Assembly: GCA_035999365.1 (NCBI GenBank)
Contig: DASYGT010000058.1
Coordinates: forward strand, 45,275 to 109,274
Reading direction: 5' to 3'
Origin: DASYGT01 sp035999365
GTDB taxonomy: Bacteria; Actinomycetota; Actinomycetes; Mycobacteriales; Jatrophihabitantaceae
DNA: 64,000 nt
A program made the translations under genes and the position numbers. Below, piece after piece: positions 15,904 through 24,343 of the stretch (its first letter is position 1; every line of letters starts with the position of its first letter). The notes beneath the pieces are model-generated. The model did not search any database. It was not told the DNA's origin and was given only the letters and a program-made list of their open reading frames with translations.

Positions 15904-16740
15904 TCAGCGCCGCCAGAACTGCACCAGCGCCGCTGCGGTTGCGGCTGTGTTCTCCACCGCCGGCGAATGCGCCGCATCCTCGACGGCCACGGCGCGAGCC
16001 GACAACCTTTCGGCCATCCGCGCCTGCGCCTCGGGCGGCCATGCGTCGTCGGCGGTGCCCCACAGCACAAGAATGTCGATCAGCTTGGTGGCCAGCTCCT
16101 CGACGCGATCCGGTTCGGTCCGCAACGCGGTGCCCATGCCCGCGAGCATCGCGGGGCTACCGGAGAGGAATCGGCGCCGCAAGAAGTCCGCCAGTTCCGG
16201 TGGCGGCGCGAGATAGTCGGCCTCTGCCTCGATCGCTGTGTGCATCACGTCGTAGACGGCGGCGAGGCCGGCTGGCAAGAGCGGTTCGAGGTCGTCGAGG
16301 CGCTGCCGGCGTAGCCCTGTGATCGCCGCCGGACCAGAGCTCATGAGCACCAGATCGGCGAACGGCGCGGAATCGGCGATGACCGCGGCACGAGCCACGA
16401 GCCCGCCGAAGGAGTGACCCACGAGGTGTACGGGCCCGGACAGTTGCTGCGCGACGGCGTGGACGGTCGCTCCGAGTCGGTCCGGCGAGTAACACGTCGG
16501 GTCGTCACACCCCGGGCTCTCGTACTGGCCGGGCAGATCGATCGCCGTTGCCCGGAACCCAGCGTCCGCGACCGGATCGAGAAGTGGCGTGAAGTCCTCC
16601 TTGCTGCCCGTGAAGCCCGGCAGCAGGAGGACGTCAGGCGCGCCATCGGTACCGGATCTGAGTCCGGCAATGGGCCCGAATGTGGTGCTGACTTCGATCC
16701 GTCTCGCCGTCGTCGGCGACAGCTGACCGGTGCGCGTCAC
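15904..16740 (-). CDS. Alpha/beta hydrolase
   Basis: 278 aa from a GTG that overlaps the stop of the upstream PQQ-protein gene (GTGA). Alpha/beta-hydrolase landmarks: oxyanion segment LLPGFTGSKED, nucleophile elbow GHSFGG, acid region LWGTADDAWP, and a late histidine in EDAAHSPAVE. The substrate is unknown. It is the last gene of a translationally coupled run rhlE - PQQ protein - hydrolase on the minus strand. Confidence 0.82.
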   Translation of the reverse strand: MTRTGQLSPTTARRIEVSTTFGPIAGLRSGTDGAPDVLLLPGFTGSKEDFTPLLDPVADAGFRATAIDLPGQYESPGCDDPTCYSPDRLGATVHAVAQQLSGPVHLVGHSFGGLVARAAVIADSAPFADLVLMSSGPAAITGLRRQRLDDLEPLLPAGLAAVYDVMHTAIEAEADYLAPPPELADFLRRRFLSGSPAMLAGMGTALRTEPDRVEELATKLIDILVLWGTADDAWPPEAQARMAERLSARAVAVEDAAHSPAVENTAATAAALVQFWRR

Positions 16741-18044
16741 TGGTAGACGGTGGTCGGCACGCTCGCGACGACGAAGCCCGTGCCGAACGGGTAGGCGCGT
16801 GCGCCGGCCGGGTTTGCTGCAGCGTAGGTATGCCGCACCCGACCGTCGGTGCCCGCGAGCAGGTCGATGCCCGAAGCCTGCGCCACGAGGATGGTCGCGG
16901 TGTCCAGCGTGGGCACGTCCCCGAGGTTGGCCGTCGCCGGCGGCGTCAGTGTCGGCGGCTGAGACGTCGGCGTCGACCACGTCACGGTCTGCGACTGCAG
17001 GTTCACCGCGTAGAGCGTTGCGTCGATCCACAGCAATTCCGCCTGCGTGGTCGGTAGGGCGGTGATCGGTGCCGTCGCGCCAGCATGTAGCGGGAGTTGG
17101 GTGCTCGAGCTGCCTTTGCCGGCGTCGAAGACAACGAGCTGGTCGGTCGCGGTATCGACAGCCGACACCAGCTGGTCGGCCGAGGCCGGAGTTGCATCGA
17201 GGCCTAGCCTGATCCACTTGATCTGATCCGGGTTCGCCTTGTCCTTGTCGTCATCGCTGTGCCCGGCCGTCGGGTCGCGCATCACCAGCTGCGGGCCTGC
17301 GCCGCAGAATTTCAGGCCACTGCACCGGGGGCTCACGCACGTCTGGCTGATCAGTGCCCCGATGCTGCCGAGTGCGGCGCCGTGAATCGTGCACCCGCGC
17401 TGGCTGAAGGTCCAGCGATCGAGCCCGCTGCCCGGGTCGAATGCGTAGATCACCGAAGGGGTCGTGAGCATGATCGTGTACGGGCCGACCGCATAGGTCG
17501 GATGCCCGTTGAGAGGCGCACCGTCCTTGTCCAGTGTGCGGGTCCACTTCCGCGTACCGGTCCCGGAATCGAGCGCCGTCACCTCGTCGCAGTTGCCGCC
17601 GTGCTCGTAGATGGCGACGGTCGTTCCCTGGTCCTGAATCGCCTCACAGACCGTGCGATCGCTGCGGTTGTACGACCAGGTCACGGCGCCGGTGGTCCCG
17701 TTGCGACCGCGGACGGTGTGCGCGTCGAAGGTAACGACGGTGCCGATCCAGTAGGGCGTCCCGATCGCGCTGTGGTCGCTGCCCTGCCACGCTCGGCGCA
17801 GCGGATCCGAGGGTGTCCCTGGTGTCACCGGGGGTGCGGCAACCGCGGCCTGGTGCAACGTGGTGTGTGCGACTTCGCTGCCGGACCAGAGCACCGCGAC
17901 CACCGCCACGAGGGCGATGACCACGACTGTGATCACTCCGGCGTAGATGAGGCGGGGCCGTCGCATCGCTACGACGTACCGTTCGACGGCCTGATCGCGG
18001 ACGTCCGGCGCTGGCGTAGGCGGCGGCTGCTCGTCGACGGTCAC
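16737..18044 (-). CDS. Membrane-anchored PQQ-type beta-propeller protein
   Basis: 435 aa from a GTG overlapping the rhlE stop. A short cytoplasmic N-terminus (about 35 residues) leads to one membrane helix (LIYAGVITVVVIALVAVVAV). An extracellular domain of repeated propeller blades follows (TALDSGTGTRKWTRTL, YAFDPGSGLDRWTF, DLLAGTDGRVRHTYAA). Six extracellular cysteines may form disulfides. From memory Rv3212 of M. tuberculosis has the same place after rhlE. The function is unknown; it may be a scaffold or sensor at the envelope. Confidence 0.8.
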   Translation of the reverse strand: MTVDEQPPPTPAPDVRDQAVERYVVAMRRPRLIYAGVITVVVIALVAVVAVLWSGSEVAHTTLHQAAVAAPPVTPGTPSDPLRRAWQGSDHSAIGTPYWIGTVVTFDAHTVRGRNGTTGAVTWSYNRSDRTVCEAIQDQGTTVAIYEHGGNCDEVTALDSGTGTRKWTRTLDKDGAPLNGHPTYAVGPYTIMLTTPSVIYAFDPGSGLDRWTFSQRGCTIHGAALGSIGALISQTCVSPRCSGLKFCGAGPQLVMRDPTAGHSDDDKDKANPDQIKWIRLGLDATPASADQLVSAVDTATDQLVVFDAGKGSSSTQLPLHAGATAPITALPTTQAELLWIDATLYAVNLQSQTVTWSTPTSQPPTLTPPATANLGDVPTLDTATILVAQASGIDLLAGTDGRVRHTYAAANPAGARAYPFGTGFVVASVPTTVYQ

Positions 18045-19669
18045 GACTCGATTGTTGCCTGACCACCCTTGCCGCCACCGCGGCGGTGCCGCCTCCGGCG
18101 TGGCGCAGATGCCGCGGACTCAGACTGCTGCTCGCCGACACCCGACGAGCTGGGCGTCGCGGTCGAATCGGATTCCTCGAGCGGGCGACCACCGCGGGTG
18201 CGCTGTCGCTGCCTGTTCGCCGGCGTGCTCGGAGTGCGCGGCGGGCGCGACGCGGTGCGTGGCGCGTTGCGCGACTCGGTGCGCGCTGCCTGCTTCGGCT
18301 TGCGGCCGCCGATGTCCTCGACCTGCTCGGCGTCGAGTCCGGCCCGCGTGCGGTCGGCGCGGGGGAGAACGCCGCTCGCCTCGCGCGGAATGTCGAGTTC
18401 GAGGTAGAGGTGTTCGGAGGTCGAATATGTCTCGGACGGCGTGTGGAATGGCAGACCGAGCTTGTCGCAGATCAGCTTCCATCGCGGGAGGTCGTCCCAG
18501 TCCACCAGGGTGATCGCTGTGCCGGACGCGCCTGCGCGGGCGGTGCGTCCGATGCGATGGACGTAGGTCATCTCGTCTTCGGGTGCCTGGTAGTTGATCA
18601 CGTGCGAGATGCCCTCGACGTCCAGACCTCGAGCCGCGACGTCGGTCGCGACGAGCACGTCGACCTTGCCGGACCGGAACGCGCGCAGCGCCTGCTCGCG
18701 CGCTCCCTGACCCAGATCGCCGTGGATAGCGGCGGCCGCAAAACCGCGATCTTCAAGATCGTCGGCCACCTTCGCTGCAGTGCGTTTGGTGCGGGTGAAG
18801 ATCAGCGTGAGGCCGCGGCCACGTGCCTGCAGTACCCGGGCGAGCAGCTCGACCTTGTCCATCGAATGCGCCCGGTAGGCGAACTGGTCGATGTGGTCGG
18901 TGCTCGGTGTCGCGCTGCCGCCCTCCGCCCGGATCTGGACGGGCTGGCTCATGAACGTGCGGGCCAGCGCGACGATCGGCCCGGGCATCGTCGCAGAGAA
19001 GAGCATGGTCTGCCGCTGCGCGGGCAGCATCGCCATCAGCTTCTCGATGTCGGGGAGGAAGCCGAGGTCGAGCATCTCGTCCGCCTCGTCCAGCACGAGG
19101 ATCTGCACGGCGCCGAGGACGAGGTGCCCCTGCTGGACGAGGTCGAGCAGCCGGCCGGGCGTGCCGACGACGACATCGACTCCCTTGCGCAACGCCTCGA
19201 CCTGCGGTTCGTACGCGCGACCGCCGTAGATGGTGGTGACGCGGGCGCCCAAGCGCTTGCCGGCAGCGGCGAGGTCGCCGGATACCTGGACGGCGAGTTC
19301 ACGGGTCGGCGCCACGACGAGGGCCTGCGGTGCGGCGGCGGCACCGCCGGGCAGCGTGAGCCGGTTGAGCAACGGAACGCCGAAGCCGAGGGTCTTGCCC
19401 ATCCCGGTGCGCGCCTGGCCGATGAGGTCGTTGCCGTTGAGCGCGATGGGCAGCGTGAGTTCCTGGATCGCGAACGTCTTGGTGATGCCGACTTCGGCGA
19501 GCGCCTCGACGATCTCGGGACGGATGTCGAAGTCGCTGAACGCCGGATTGGATTCCGCGACCGGCGCGCGTGCGGCAAGGGGCGCCGGAGTGACGGCGTC
19601 GTCGGCGTCGGCTTCGCCGGTAACGGCCGCGGGCGCAGTTGTCTGCACGTCTGTGGAGTTGTCGGTCAT
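18041..19669 (-). CDS. rhlE: DEAD-box RNA helicase
   Basis: 542 aa from the ATG at 19669, preceded by GAGGAC. Helicase motifs occur in order: Q-motif FAIQELTLP, Walker A ARTGMGKT (normally A-x-T-G-S-G-K-T), PTREL, DEAD, SAT, ARGLDV and HRIGRTARAG. The C-terminal ~110 residues are basic, Arg/Pro/Ser-rich and probably bind RNA. RhlE-type proteins unwind short RNA duplexes in ribosome assembly or RNA decay. It heads a three-gene coupled run and faces away from the ferritin-like gene. Confidence 0.92.
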   Translation of the reverse strand: MTDNSTDVQTTAPAAVTGEADADDAVTPAPLAARAPVAESNPAFSDFDIRPEIVEALAEVGITKTFAIQELTLPIALNGNDLIGQARTGMGKTLGFGVPLLNRLTLPGGAAAAPQALVVAPTRELAVQVSGDLAAAGKRLGARVTTIYGGRAYEPQVEALRKGVDVVVGTPGRLLDLVQQGHLVLGAVQILVLDEADEMLDLGFLPDIEKLMAMLPAQRQTMLFSATMPGPIVALARTFMSQPVQIRAEGGSATPSTDHIDQFAYRAHSMDKVELLARVLQARGRGLTLIFTRTKRTAAKVADDLEDRGFAAAAIHGDLGQGAREQALRAFRSGKVDVLVATDVAARGLDVEGISHVINYQAPEDEMTYVHRIGRTARAGASGTAITLVDWDDLPRWKLICDKLGLPFHTPSETYSTSEHLYLELDIPREASGVLPRADRTRAGLDAEQVEDIGGRKPKQAARTESRNAPRTASRPPRTPSTPANRQRQRTRGGRPLEESDSTATPSSSGVGEQQSESAASAPRRRRHRRGGGKGGQATIES

Positions 19670-19823
19670 GTGCGTCCTCGGGAACGGGTGCGCCGACCGG
19701 CGGGTTCGTGCAGTGCGGAGGCGGCGCCTGCGACCCCCGCTGGGAGAGGGAGGCGTCACGATGTGCGGTCAACGCGCAGATTCGAAAAGCTCTTTCCCGC
19801 CCAGTCTAGCGGTCGTCGACCGA

Positions 19824-19829
19824 TAGCCT
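19824..19829 (+). promoter_or_regulatory. -10 box (TAGCCT) for leaderless ferritin-like gene
   Basis: TAGCCT, then 6 nt, then the GTG at 19836. Confidence 0.5.
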
Positions 19830-19835
19830 GCCTTC

Positions 19836-20480
19836 GTGCCCTCCGATCCTGCCCTCGCCGATCTGCTCGGCGCGCTGGCCTACGGTGAGCTGTCGGCATT
19901 CGACCGACTCGTCGACGACGCGCGGATGGCGCCCACGCTGGACGGCCGAACCCAGATGTCGGCGATGGCCGCTGTGGAGTTCGGCCACTTCCAATGCCTT
20001 GCCGACCGTCTGCTCGAACTAGGCGCGGACCCCTCGAGCGCGATGGAGCCCTTTGTGGCCGCGATCGAGACCTATCACTCGCTGACCCAGCCCTCGACGT
20101 GGCTGGAGGGCGTCGTCAAGGCTTATGTCGGCGACGGCATGGCCGGGGACTTCTATCGCGAGGTCGCGGAGTTCGTCGACCCGTCGACGCGCGAGCTCAT
20201 CCACGACGTGCTGACCGACGCCGGTCGCGCCGAGTTCGCGGTGCGCGAGGTGCATGCCGCGATCGACGAGCAACCGGCCGTGGCCGGTCGCCTGGCGCTC
20301 TGGGCCCGGCGTCTGGTGGGTGAGGCGATCAGCCAGACGCAGCACGTCCTCGCCGATCGCGACGCGCTCATGGTGCTGCTGGTCTCCGGCGCGGGTGACC
20401 TCAGCGGGATCGCCGGCCTGATAGGCCGGATCACCGACCGGCACGAGGAGCGGATGAAGGCCCTCGGCCTGAACAGTTAA
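19836..20480 (+). CDS. Ferritin-like-fold protein (MiaE-related)
   Basis: 214 aa, all-helical. Residues that could bind a di-iron site are spaced as in ferritin-like/MiaE proteins: E near EFGHFQCL, H and E in IETYHSLTQP, and E-H around REVHAAIDE. It corresponds by order and content to Rv3210c of M. tuberculosis. A tRNA-hydroxylase activity like MiaE is possible, but metal binding has not been shown. The 3' end overlaps the DUF3107 gene by 4 bp, tail to tail. Confidence 0.75.
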   Translation: MPSDPALADLLGALAYGELSAFDRLVDDARMAPTLDGRTQMSAMAAVEFGHFQCLADRLLELGADPSSAMEPFVAAIETYHSLTQPSTWLEGVVKAYVGDGMAGDFYREVAEFVDPSTRELIHDVLTDAGRAEFAVREVHAAIDEQPAVAGRLALWARRLVGEAISQTQHVLADRDALMVLLVSGAGDLSGIAGLIGRITDRHEERMKALGLNS

Positions 20481-20704
20481 CCGCCGACGAAGCCGACCCG
20501 GCGGCTGTCGGCCTGGGCGATCTCGACGTAGGCGACCAGATTCGCAGGCACGATCACCTTGCGCCCCTTCTCGTCGGTCAGCGCAAGGCGTCCGTCGACA
20601 CTCTTCAGTGCCTCGGCGATGATCTCCTCCACCTGGGCAGGGGTCTGCGCGCTCTCGAGCACGATCTCGCGCGGCGTGTGCAACACGCCGATCTTGACCT
20701 CCAC
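20477..20704 (-). CDS. DUF3107 family protein (TB9.4-like)
   Basis: 75 aa from the GTG at 20704, with AGGAGG 7 nt upstream, a textbook ribosome site. The sequence VEVKIGVLHTPREIVLES and the C-terminus YVEIAQADSRRVGFVGG are characteristic of DUF3107, a small conserved actinobacterial protein (TB9.4, Rv3208A). Function unknown. It lies beside the TetR gene and on the same strand, as in mycobacteria. Confidence 0.9.
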   Translation of the reverse strand: MEVKIGVLHTPREIVLESAQTPAQVEEIIAEALKSVDGRLALTDEKGRKVIVPANLVAYVEIAQADSRRVGFVGG

Positions 20705-20810
20705 GGCAAGTCCTCCTGCTGTTCGGTGCGGTGTCGGCTCCACGCTAGCCGAGCCACTGCCCGGCAACTGCCCTCAGCCGGTGCGCCCAGAGCGAACGGC
20801 ACGATCGGTT

Positions 20811-21458
20811 TCAGCCCGGATGACCCGGATCGCCCTGCCGGGGGAAGTTCGAGATGCCTCGCCACAGCAACGACTCGAGCAGCCGGACCGCGTCGGACTG
20901 CGACACCGGCCGGTCGCTGGCCAGCCACCACCGGGCGGCGACCTGTGCCGCGCCCGTGAGAGCAGTCGAGAGCAGCTCGGCCTCCGCGCGGCCGAGTCCG
21001 GTGTCACCGGCGACGGTGTCGGCGACGGCCTGCATGGTTCGCTGCGCGACGGCCTCCACCCGCTCGCGCACTGCGGGCTCATTGCCGAGATCGGTCTCGA
21101 AGATCAGCCGGAAGGCGCCGTCGTCGTCGCTGCGGTCGACGAACTGGAAGTAGGCCGTCAGCACCCCGTGCACGCGCATCCGGTTGTCGTCTGTTGCAGC
21201 GAGGGCGTCATGCACGGCGTCGCCCAGCGCCTCGGCCTGGGTATCGAGCAGCGCGAGGTAGAGCTCGAGCTTGCCCGGGAAGTGCTGGTAGAGCACAGGC
21301 TTGGAGACCCCGGCCCGCTCGGCGATGTCGTCCATGGCGGCGGCGTGATACCCGTTCGCGACGAAGACCTCCTGGGCCGCCGCGAGCAGCTGTTTGCGCC
21401 GCGCGGATCGGGGCAGCCGGCCGCCACGCCCGAGGTCGGCGCGATCGACGCTGGACAT
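20811..21458 (-). CDS. TetR-family transcriptional regulator
   Basis: 215 aa from the ATG at 21458 (GAGGAG 7 nt upstream). The N-terminal helix-turn-helix is typical: AAQEVFVANGYHAAAMDDIA, then GVSKPVLYQHFPGK. The C-terminal domain would bind a ligand that is not known. It matches Rv3208 in M. tuberculosis by position next to DUF3107. Target genes may include the neighbouring hydrolase and protease genes; no clear operator palindrome was found by eye. Confidence 0.88.
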   Translation of the reverse strand: MSSVDRADLGRGGRLPRSARRKQLLAAAQEVFVANGYHAAAMDDIAERAGVSKPVLYQHFPGKLELYLALLDTQAEALGDAVHDALAATDDNRMRVHGVLTAYFQFVDRSDDDGAFRLIFETDLGNEPAVRERVEAVAQRTMQAVADTVAGDTGLGRAEAELLSTALTGAAQVAARWWLASDRPVSQSDAVRLLESLLWRGISNFPRQGDPGHPG

Positions 21459-21513
21459 CGGGCGGCTCCTCGTTGTAGGCCCCGAACCGGACGGCTGGGG
21501 CGGCGGAAGTCTA

Positions 21514-22449
21514 CTAACGCCTCGCCATGGCGGGCGTGATCCGGCCGCTCTGGGCCGAATCGAGCACGCCCGCGAACAAATCCCCGTGATCTGCGACGCG
21601 GTCCAGCACCTCGGCAGCCGTGAAGCTGAGCGCGACGCCCGATTCCACCTCGTCCCAGGTCACCGGGGTCGAGACGGTCGGCGATTGCTTTGCCCGCAAC
21701 GAGTACGGCGCCACCGTCGTCTTGGCCGGGTTGTTCTGGCTCCAGTCCACGAGGATCTTGCCGGGGCGCAGCGTCTTGGTCATTCGCGAGACCACCAGAT
21801 CGGCGCGCTCGACCTCCAGGCGGCGGGCGATCGCGTGGGCATAGTCCGATGGCAGGCCAGGGTCGTCCACGTCGATTCGCGCACTCACCTGCATTCCCTT
21901 CGAGCCCGACGTCTTGGCGTAGGGGCTCAACCCGTCGGCAGCCAGCACATCACGCAGGAGCAACGCGACCTCGCGGCACTCCTGGATCGTCGCGGGCGGT
22001 CCCGGATCCAGATCGAAGACGATCATGTCGATGTGCGGCTTGCGCGCTCTCTTCGGGATGGTCCACTGCGGAACGTGCAGTTCCAGCGCCGCCAGATTGG
22101 CCAGCCGGACCAGAGTCGCCAGGGTGTCGACGACGACGTAATCGATCGTGTCACGGTTCTTCGTCGAGCCCGGGACGGGCAGCCGAACAGTGCGCACCCA
22201 GGACGGCGTGCCGCGGCTGACGTTCTTCTCGAAGAAGAAGGCGTTGTCGACTCCGTTGGGATACCGCTTGATGGTCAACGGGCGGTCGGCCAGATGCGGC
22301 AACAGCACCGGTGCGATCCGGGTGTAGTAGTCGATCACCTCACCCTTGGTGAACCCCGCGGCCGGGTAGAGCACCTTGCCGAGGTTCGTGAGCGTGAGGG
22401 TGTGGCCCTCGACCTCGACAGTCACCTTCTCGCTGCCTGCATCAGCCAT
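21514..22449 (-). CDS. ligD: LigD-type NHEJ polymerase (PolDom)
   Basis: 311 aa, a stand-alone polymerase domain. It is an archaeo-eukaryotic-primase-like enzyme that fills gaps and adds ribonucleotides at double-strand breaks. Catalytic aspartates lie in IVFDLDPG and LVDWSQN; the nucleotide-binding segment is KTSGSKGMQVS. In mycobacteria this domain is fused with the ligase in one LigD. Here it is a separate gene overlapping the ligase gene by 8 bp, so polymerase and ligase are split but co-translated. Ku is divergent just upstream. Confidence 0.93.
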   Translation of the reverse strand: MADAGSEKVTVEVEGHTLTLTNLGKVLYPAAGFTKGEVIDYYTRIAPVLLPHLADRPLTIKRYPNGVDNAFFFEKNVSRGTPSWVRTVRLPVPGSTKNRDTIDYVVVDTLATLVRLANLAALELHVPQWTIPKRARKPHIDMIVFDLDPGPPATIQECREVALLLRDVLAADGLSPYAKTSGSKGMQVSARIDVDDPGLPSDYAHAIARRLEVERADLVVSRMTKTLRPGKILVDWSQNNPAKTTVAPYSLRAKQSPTVSTPVTWDEVESGVALSFTAAEVLDRVADHGDLFAGVLDSAQSGRITPAMARR

Positions 22450-23368
22450 CGCCGGACGCCTCCTCTACGTGCTTGTCCGGCCGAACCCCTCGGAACACGG
22501 GATGTCGCAGCCGGCCGTCGTCAGTGCGTTCGGTGAACTCGACCTCGACCACGACGGTGGGCTCGACCCAGTGCACGATCCGACCGCGGGTGGACGGGAC
22601 TGGCTCGGCGAGGGGGCACTCGGCGGCGGCGACCACGAGGCCGGTCAATTGCTGTGCGGCCAGCGCTGTGAGGCCACTGCCCGCCTTGCCCGCGTAGGTC
22701 AGCACCCCTCCTGCGTACTGGGCAAGCAGGACTGAACTCAAGTCGCCGGGCCGGTCGGCGGCGGACTCCCATCCGATGACGGCGAAGTCACCGCTACGGG
22801 TGAAGCGCAGCTTCACCCAGTCGGCGCTGCGTACGCCCGGCCGGTAGCGCGACGAGAGCCGCTTGGCGACCACTCCCTCCAGTCCGTGCTGGCGGGCGGC
22901 GGCTTGGGTCGCCGGGCCGTCGTCGAACGCCGGGCTCAGCGTCCAGCCGTCGTGCTCCGCTGCCCATCGCTCGAGCGTCGCCCGTCGCTCGGAGTACGGG
23001 CGCGCGGTGAGGTCCAGGCCGTAGCGCCGGAGCACGTCGAACACCACGAAGGTGACGGGTGTGTGCTGGGCGAGCGTGCGGGCCTCCGCATCGGACCGGA
23101 TGTGCATCCGGGTCTGCAGCAACTCGAAGGACGGACGCCCCTGGGCGATGGCGACGATCTCGCCGTCGAGCAGGGCATCGCCGACGTCCGCGGCTTGGGC
23201 CAGGAGCTCCGGATAGCTGGTGGTGACGTCGTTTCCGGCCCGGCTGGTGAGCCGTACCCCGCTGTCCGTCACGTCCATGAGGGTGCGGACGCCATCCCAT
23301 TTGAACTCGAACGCCCAGTCCTTCCCGACGGGGAGGGCCGCGACCGCGGTTGCGAGCATGGGGCGCAC
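22442..23368 (-). CDS. ligD: LigD-type ATP-dependent DNA ligase
   Basis: 308 aa. The adenylation motif K-x-D-G is FKWDGVR, with the lysine accepting AMP. Further ligase motifs are GEIVAI, VVAKRLSSRYRPG and DWVKLR. A C-terminal OB domain ends with RHPVFRGVRPDK. It seals breaks in non-homologous end joining. The start is the GTG at 23368, 7 nt after a CACAAT box, suggesting a leaderless mRNA; the ATG at 23359 with an AGGGG upstream is the alternative. It is divergent from ku with only 15 bp between start codons. Confidence 0.92.
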   Translation of the reverse strand: MRPMLATAVAALPVGKDWAFEFKWDGVRTLMDVTDSGVRLTSRAGNDVTTSYPELLAQAADVGDALLDGEIVAIAQGRPSFELLQTRMHIRSDAEARTLAQHTPVTFVVFDVLRRYGLDLTARPYSERRATLERWAAEHDGWTLSPAFDDGPATQAAARQHGLEGVVAKRLSSRYRPGVRSADWVKLRFTRSGDFAVIGWESAADRPGDLSSVLLAQYAGGVLTYAGKAGSGLTALAAQQLTGLVVAAAECPLAEPVPSTRGRIVHWVEPTVVVEVEFTERTDDGRLRHPVFRGVRPDKHVEEASGDG

Positions 23369-23371
23369 CCC

Positions 23372-23377
23372 TACGAT
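23372..23377 (+). promoter_or_regulatory. -10 box (TACGAT) for leaderless ku
   Basis: TACGAT, then 6 nt, then the ATG of ku at 23384. It overlaps by two bases the opposite-strand -10 of the ligase gene. Confidence 0.55.
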
Positions 23378-23381
23378 TGTG
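23376..23381 (-). promoter_or_regulatory. -10 box (CACAAT) for leaderless LigD ligase gene
   Basis: Read on the minus strand: CACAAT, then 7 nt, then GTG at 23368. The same box and spacing precede the ABC1 kinase GTG at 52925. Confidence 0.45.
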
Positions 23382-23383
23382 GT

Positions 23384-24343
23384 ATGCGTTCCATCTGGAA
23401 GGGCACGGTGTCCTTCGGTCTGGTGAGTATCGGCGTCAAGCTCTACACCGCCACCGAGGAGAAGGACGTCGCGTTCCATCAAGTGCGGCGCGAGGACGGG
23501 TCTCGGATCCGGTACAAGCGGGTGGCCGAGGCCGACGGCGAAGAGGTCCCGTACAGCGACATCGCGAAGGGCTATCAGCTGCCCAGCGGCGAGACCGTGG
23601 TGCTGACCGACGAGGACTTCGCCGATCTGCCGCTGCCCACCGCGCGCACGGTAGACGTGTTGCAATTCGTGCCTGCGGACGAGATCGATCCGATCTACTT
23701 CGCGAAGAGCTACTACCTCGAACCCGAGAAGAACGCGGTGAAGCCGTATGTGCTGCTGCGCGAAGCACTGGAAGACAGTGGCATGGTCGGCGTCGTCAAG
23801 GTCGCCATCCGCAACCGCGAGCAGCTCGCCACCCTTCGGGTGCGCGACGGTGTGATCGTGATGGCAACCATGATCTGGCCGGACGAGATCCGCGAACCGT
23901 CCTTCGGCTTCCTGCACGAGGACGTCGAGGTTCGCCCGCAGGAACTGCAGATGGCCGAGTCGCTGGTGTCGAGCATGGCCGGCGAATTCGATCCCGAACA
24001 GTTCACCGACAACTACCGCGAGGCCTTGCAGGAAGTCATCGACGCCAAGGTCGAGGGGCGCGAGGTGATCGAGGCAGACGAGGTGCAACCGACGGCGGGC
24101 AAGGTCGTCGACCTGATGTCTGCCCTGCGCGCGTCGGTCGAAGCCGCCAAGCGTGGTCGTGGCGAGGCGGTGCCATCGTCATCGTCCGGTGCGGAGAAGG
24201 CGCCGGCCAAGAAGATCGCCGCCAAGAAAGCACCTGCCAAGAAGGCTGCAGCGAAGAAGGCCCCGGCCAAGAAGTCACCGGTCAAGAAGGCCCCGGTCAA
24301 GAAGGCTGCGGCGAAGAAGACCCCCGCTCGCAAGACCGCATGA
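23384..24343 (+). CDS. ku: Non-homologous end-joining DNA-end-binding protein Ku
   Basis: 319 aa. The N-terminus RSIWKGTVSFGLVSIGVKLY is the bacterial Ku signature, and the core ring domain follows to about residue 255. Ku threads onto broken DNA ends and recruits LigD. The C-terminus (from about 265) is a lysine-rich low-complexity tail of repeated K-K-A-P-A units, a known feature of actinobacterial Ku that adds DNA affinity. The gene is divergent from ligD and overlaps the next hydrolase gene by 4 bp (ATGA). Confidence 0.96.
   Translation: MRSIWKGTVSFGLVSIGVKLYTATEEKDVAFHQVRREDGSRIRYKRVAEADGEEVPYSDIAKGYQLPSGETVVLTDEDFADLPLPTARTVDVLQFVPADEIDPIYFAKSYYLEPEKNAVKPYVLLREALEDSGMVGVVKVAIRNREQLATLRVRDGVIVMATMIWPDEIREPSFGFLHEDVEVRPQELQMAESLVSSMAGEFDPEQFTDNYREALQEVIDAKVEGREVIEADEVQPTAGKVVDLMSALRASVEAAKRGRGEAVPSSSSGAEKAPAKKIAAKKAPAKKAAAKKAPAKKSPVKKAPVKKAAAKKTPARKTA

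Noticed and set aside
18086..19888. 600-codon plus-strand ORF opposite rhlE
   Set aside because: The opposite strand has all DEAD-box motifs. This frame is a G+C artefact and has no known domain or ribosome site.
22886..23383. N-terminal extension of Ku
   Set aside because: The frame is open upstream, but the sequence there is the mirror of the LigD ligase gene. Bacterial Ku starts at RSIWKG.
24200..24343. Repeat or mobile element in the AAGAAGGC-rich 3' end of ku
   Set aside because: The periodicity comes from lysine/alanine/proline codons of the Ku tail and stays in frame.
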